Shown one piece after another: positions 61,856 to 64,000 of a stretch of DNA of 64,000 bases. The number at the start of each line of letters is the position of its first letter. Position 1 is the stretch's first letter. The translations under genes and the position numbers were made by a program. Location of the stretch: positions 98,359 through 162,358 of the forward strand of contig DXEW01000005.1 of NCBI GenBank assembly GCA_019114755.1, written 5' to 3'. Source of the DNA: Candidatus Borkfalkia faecavium (GTDB taxonomy: Bacteria; Bacillota; Clostridia; Christensenellales; Borkfalkiaceae). Below the pieces are notes generated by a model that did no database searches, was not told where the DNA came from, and was given only the letters and a program-made list of their open reading frames with translations.

Positions 61856-62754
61856 AAATTTTATGTATCTATTACACAGGCACTTATAACACGCGCTATC
61901 TGACAAAGATGTTGACGGAAACGCTTGCCCCGCATGGGCACAGCGTGACTGCCGTCGAGATCGCCGCCGATACGCCGCCCGTTTCTACGGAAGGGTACGA
62001 CCTCATCGGGTTCGGGTACCCCATCTACGGCTTCAATTCGCCCCTGCCCTTCAACCGCTATGTGCAAAAACTGCGCTTTGCCGCGGGGCAGCGGTATTTC
62101 ATTTATAAAAACAGCGGCGAGACGCTGGCGATGAACAACGCTTCCAGCCGCATCCTGCTCCGCCGCATGAAGAGGCAGCGCGCGGTGTGCGTGGGCGAAT
62201 ATCACTTTGTGATGCCCTACAATATCCACTTCCGCTTTGACAGAGATTTCGTGCGCGAAATTTTGCAAAAGGACAGAAAATTGTGCGAGATACTGCGCTA
62301 TAATTTGGAAAACGGCGTCGTCGCATCTATCCCCTCCAAGCGCATCTACAACATCGCCGCCGCAGCGGTCGGCATCCAGAAGATCGGCGGGCCGATCAAC
62401 TCTTTCCTCTACCGCGTCGATACAAAAAAGTGCACGCAGTGCGGCCTGTGCGTCCGCAGCTGCCCCGAAAAGAATATCTCCGTACGGAACGGGAAAATCA
62501 AATTTTCGCGCCGCTGCGACATGTGCATGCGCTGCTCCTTCTTTTGCCCGCAAGACGCCATCCATATCGGCTTTTTGGAAGGTTGGAAGGTCAACGGAGA
62601 TTACCATTTGCAGGCATTGGAACAAGACCCCACGCCCGTGCCGCAATACATCAATGCGGACAGCCGCGGCTTTTACCGCTGCTTCATCCGCACCTTTGCC
62701 GAGATCGACAGCGCCTACGAAAAAATTTTTGCAGGCCAAAACAAAGCAGAGTAA
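61852..62754 (+). CDS. EFR1-family ferredoxin (flavodoxin-like plus two 4Fe-4S clusters)
   Basis: 300 residues. The N-terminal flavodoxin-like half starts MKILCIYYTGTYNTRYL and has FGYPIYGFNSPLPF. The C-terminal half has two cluster motifs, CTQCGLCVRSCPEKN and CDMCMRCSFFCPQDA. EFR1 proteins are anaerobic electron carriers of uncertain partner. Pairing with the SDR gene suggests it supplies electrons or is co-regulated with that enzyme. Confidence 0.9.
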   Translation: MKILCIYYTGTYNTRYLTKMLTETLAPHGHSVTAVEIAADTPPVSTEGYDLIGFGYPIYGFNSPLPFNRYVQKLRFAAGQRYFIYKNSGETLAMNNASSRILLRRMKRQRAVCVGEYHFVMPYNIHFRFDRDFVREILQKDRKLCEILRYNLENGVVASIPSKRIYNIAAAAVGIQKIGGPINSFLYRVDTKKCTQCGLCVRSCPEKNISVRNGKIKFSRRCDMCMRCSFFCPQDAIHIGFLEGWKVNGDYHLQALEQDPTPVPQYINADSRGFYRCFIRTFAEIDSAYEKIFAGQNKAE

Positions 62755-62810
62755 ATATATCCGTTTTTTGAACGGCGAAGTATTTTGTCGGAAAGTTCGT
62801 TAGCGTCGTC

Positions 62811-62879
62811 ATGACCGAAACAAATACGAATTGCACTCCGACCGACGCCCCTAAAAAACCGATCAAGGAAATCGCTTAA
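62811..62879 (+). other. Short open frame, possible gene remnant
   Basis: 22 codons, MTETNTNCTPTDAPKKPIKE..., extended upstream without stop to 62772 (AKYFVGKFVSVV). There is no ribosome site. It may be the C-terminal end of a lost gene or chance. I recognise no family. Confidence 0.25.
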
Positions 62880-62885
62880 AGATCT

Positions 62886-62913
62886 GTCCGGCGCAATGCC
62901 GGACTCTCTTTTT
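62886..62913 (+). terminator. Terminator after the EFR1 gene region
   Basis: GTCCGGC (62886-62892), loop GCAAT, GCCGGAC (62898-62904), then a T-rich run. Confidence 0.85.
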
Positions 62914-62928
62914 AGCCGCCGAATATAA

Positions 62929-62957
62929 TTTACTTGCCTGTGAAAAGATGATATAAT
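62929..62957 (+). promoter_or_regulatory. Promoter for the catA leader
   Basis: TTTACT at 62929-62934, 17-bp spacer, TATAAT at 62952-62957. Confidence 0.7.
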
Positions 62958-62988
62958 ATAGGTATTCCACCTGTAAGGAGGTATCCAT

Positions 62989-63018
62989 ATGAAAATGGGG
63001 CTGGATGTTGCCTTCTAA
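62989..63018 (+). CDS. catA leader peptide
   Basis: Nine codons, MKMGLDVAF, then TAA. A perfect AAGGAGGT (62975-62982) stands seven bases before ATG. The last codons and the stop (63010-63018) run into the left arm of the hairpin that hides the catA ribosome site. This is the layout of inducible cat and erm leaders, where a drug-stalled ribosome opens the stem. Confidence 0.75.
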   Translation: MKMGLDVAF

Positions 63019-63039
63019 AATTACTACAATTTTAGGAGG
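63011..63039 (+). promoter_or_regulatory. Translational attenuator hairpin of catA
   Basis: CCTTCTAAAATT (63011-63022), loop ACTAC, AATTTTAGGAGG (63028-63039): a 12-bp stem with one G-U pair. The right arm contains the catA ribosome site GGAGG (63035-63039), so catA translation is blocked unless the stem opens. Confidence 0.8.
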
Positions 63040-63044
63040 TTAAA

Positions 63045-63683
63045 ATGAAATACGAAACAGTAAATCTTGACACTTGGAAAAGAGGAAATCTTTTCCGCTT
63101 TTATATCGACAACCTGCGCAATGTTATGAGCATGACGGTCGATATAGACGTATCTTCACTCATTGCATTTGTTCGTGCATATGAATTAAAATTCTATCCC
63201 GTTATGATGTGGGTAGTTTCAAAAGCGGTCAACCAACGTGCAGAATTCAGGTACGGCTGGGATAACGATGGAAACCTCATCCATTGGGACTACATCTCAC
63301 CTTACTATGCTGACTTTCACAAAGACGACGAACAATTTGTAAAACTTGTGACGGAATACTCGGACGATTTGTTTGAATTCCATGCCCGTTTTCTCGCGGA
63401 CAGGGAGCGCTACAAAGATTTGCGTGCGTTTGATTTGACGGAACATCCCGCAAACACATTCGACGTATCCTGTTTGCCGTGGGTGAAGTACAAGAGCTTT
63501 GATATACATGTCTTTGATGAGGGTAAATATCTCGCCCCTGTTGTTACTTGGGGCAAATACGAAACGGAGGACGGAAAAACCGTCTTGCCCTTATCAATGA
63601 ACATTCATCACGCCGTTGCGGACGGCTGGCACCTGTCGCGTTTCTTCGCAGACGTACAGGAAATCATTGATTCTTTGAAATAA
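63045..63683 (+). CDS. catA: Chloramphenicol O-acetyltransferase, type A
   Basis: 212 residues. Catalytic HHAVADG motif near 188-194, FDVSCLPWVKYKSFDIHV, YLAPVVTWGKY and an N-terminal LDTWKRGNLF identify type A CAT, a trimer that acetylates the drug 3-hydroxyl from acetyl-CoA. Chloramphenicol activity is known for the family; this allele is untested. Codons are clearly more AT-rich than in neighbouring genes, suggesting transfer. Its start at 63045 lies six bases after a GGAGG that is masked by the upstream hairpin. Confidence 0.92.
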   Translation: MKYETVNLDTWKRGNLFRFYIDNLRNVMSMTVDIDVSSLIAFVRAYELKFYPVMMWVVSKAVNQRAEFRYGWDNDGNLIHWDYISPYYADFHKDDEQFVKLVTEYSDDLFEFHARFLADRERYKDLRAFDLTEHPANTFDVSCLPWVKYKSFDIHVFDEGKYLAPVVTWGKYETEDGKTVLPLSMNIHHAVADGWHLSRFFADVQEIIDSLK

Positions 63684-63703
63684 TGAAAAAGGAGGAAAAC
63701 TCG

Positions 63704-63748
63704 GTGAAACTTTGCATTGGATATGCCGGAATAGTCTTAAAAAAATAA
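63704..63748 (+). CDS. Short leader ORF before the Vat-like gene
   Basis: 14 codons from GTG (MKLCIGYAGIVLKK), with AAGGAGG at 63689-63695. It runs through CCGGAATAG (63726-63734), the left arm of a 9-bp inverted repeat whose right arm (63775-63783) covers the start of the next gene. It could be a second attenuation leader. Weaker case than for catA because of the long 40-base loop. Confidence 0.45.
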   Translation: MKLCIGYAGIVLKK

Positions 63749-63770
63749 AATAGAAAAGGAGATGAATTCT

Positions 63771-64000
63771 ATGGCTATTCCGGATAGCAAAAAAATATAT
63801 CCCCGTGAAGGGGACGATACGATCGTGTATCTGAAAAACGTGATCACAAACCCGAACATTGAAGTCGGCGATTTTACTTTCTACAACGACTTTGTGAACG
63901 ATCCGCGGGACTTTGAAAAGAACAACGTTCTCTATCATTACCCCATCAATCACGACAAGCTGAAAATCGGAAAGTTCTGTTCGATCGCTTATGGAACCAA
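63771..64000 (+). CDS. Vat/CatB-type hexapeptide-repeat acetyltransferase (3' end outside window)
   Basis: 76 residues visible, starting MAIPDSKKIYPREGDD, then ITNPNIEVGDFTFYND, NVLYHYPINHDKLKIGKFCSIAYGT. This is the N-terminal region of the left-handed beta-helix xenobiotic acetyltransferases, which inactivate streptogramin A (Vat) or chloramphenicol (CatB). The subgroup cannot be fixed from this part. AAAGGAG precedes ATG with nine bases between. Probably co-transcribed with catA as a resistance module. Confidence 0.85.
   Translation, partial: MAIPDSKKIYPREGDDTIVYLKNVITNPNIEVGDFTFYNDFVNDPRDFEKNNVLYHYPINHDKLKIGKFCSIAYGT

Noticed and set aside
1..64000. CRISPR arrays, riboswitches (T-box, lysine, FMN), selenocysteine genes, prophage
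   Set aside because: I looked for repeat-spacer arrays, T-box AGGGTGG-type motifs, riboswitch leaders before lysA and ribF and phage structural genes, and saw none.

Overview
The window reads as chromosome from a Gram-positive, clostridial-type bacterium with moderately high GC. Evidence for Firmicutes/Clostridia: a GlgD regulatory subunit, ScpA/ScpB condensin partners, a class-2 GalT, DUF951, YcxB-like and UPF0210+ACT gene pairs, a DnaD-domain replication protein, frequent TTG starts, strong Shine-Dalgarno sites, and sigma-70-type promoters that nearly all have 17-bp spacers. An uncultivated gut lineage (for example Christensenellales) is my inference only; no 16S rRNA gene is present.

Layout. 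1-18.7 kb is entirely on the + strand: the rbfA-nrnA-truB-ribF translation/RNA operon, an endonuclease-IV-like protein, an M24 peptidase, efp, dtd, an MBL-fold hydrolase, an ABC-F ATPase, polA-coaE-slt, two tRNAs, galT, lysA, and a rhomboid-unrelated M50 protease followed by scpA-scpB. At 18.7 kb the coding strand flips. 18.75-53.8 kb is entirely on the - strand: hflX, a XerS-like tyrosine recombinase with a 34-bp perfect inverted repeat upstream, a complete glycogen operon (glgB-glgC-glgD-glgA-glgP-GH13 amylase), an O-antigen-ligase-like membrane protein, and a very long block running from sbcD/sbcC through lepB, degV, UPF0210, pepF, dnaB and sua5-ywlE-rpiB to galU, a deaminase, mscS, a peptidase and tRNA-Leu. 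53.8-62.8 kb is mixed: a DnaD protein, RNase P RNA, pyk, a DedA-like protein, rnhA, proC, tRNA-Trp and an epimerase/EFR1 pair. 62.9-64 kb is more AT-rich and looks acquired: a catA chloramphenicol acetyltransferase followed by the start of a Vat/CatB-type hexapeptide acetyltransferase, each preceded by a tiny leader ORF and an inverted repeat.

Most interesting. (1) A dif-like 34-bp site (14-bp arms, 6-bp centre) sits just upstream of a single Xer-type recombinase, 2.5 kb from the point where gene orientation converges, as expected of a replication terminus. (2) A textbook-shaped translational attenuator (9-codon leader, 12-bp stem masking the ribosome site) precedes catA, and a possible second one precedes the Vat-like gene. 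(3) A dispersed 18-bp motif with a palindromic core, TATGYCWGRCATAGTAYT, occurs about six times, in genes and between them, mostly oriented towards the dif-like site. Smaller oddities: a 120-residue disordered extension on GlgA, an alpha/beta-hydrolase without its nucleophile serine, an ABC-F protein with one composite ATP site degenerate, an SbcC with no zinc-hook cysteines, three probable leaderless mRNAs, and a 163-bp duplication of the tRNA-Trp 3' end.

How the genes work together: the glycogen operon holds synthesis (GlgC/GlgD, GlgA, GlgB) and breakdown (GlgP, GH13) under one promoter. Much of the rest is information processing and cell maintenance, with little metabolic clustering apart from galT/galU sugar-nucleotide steps.
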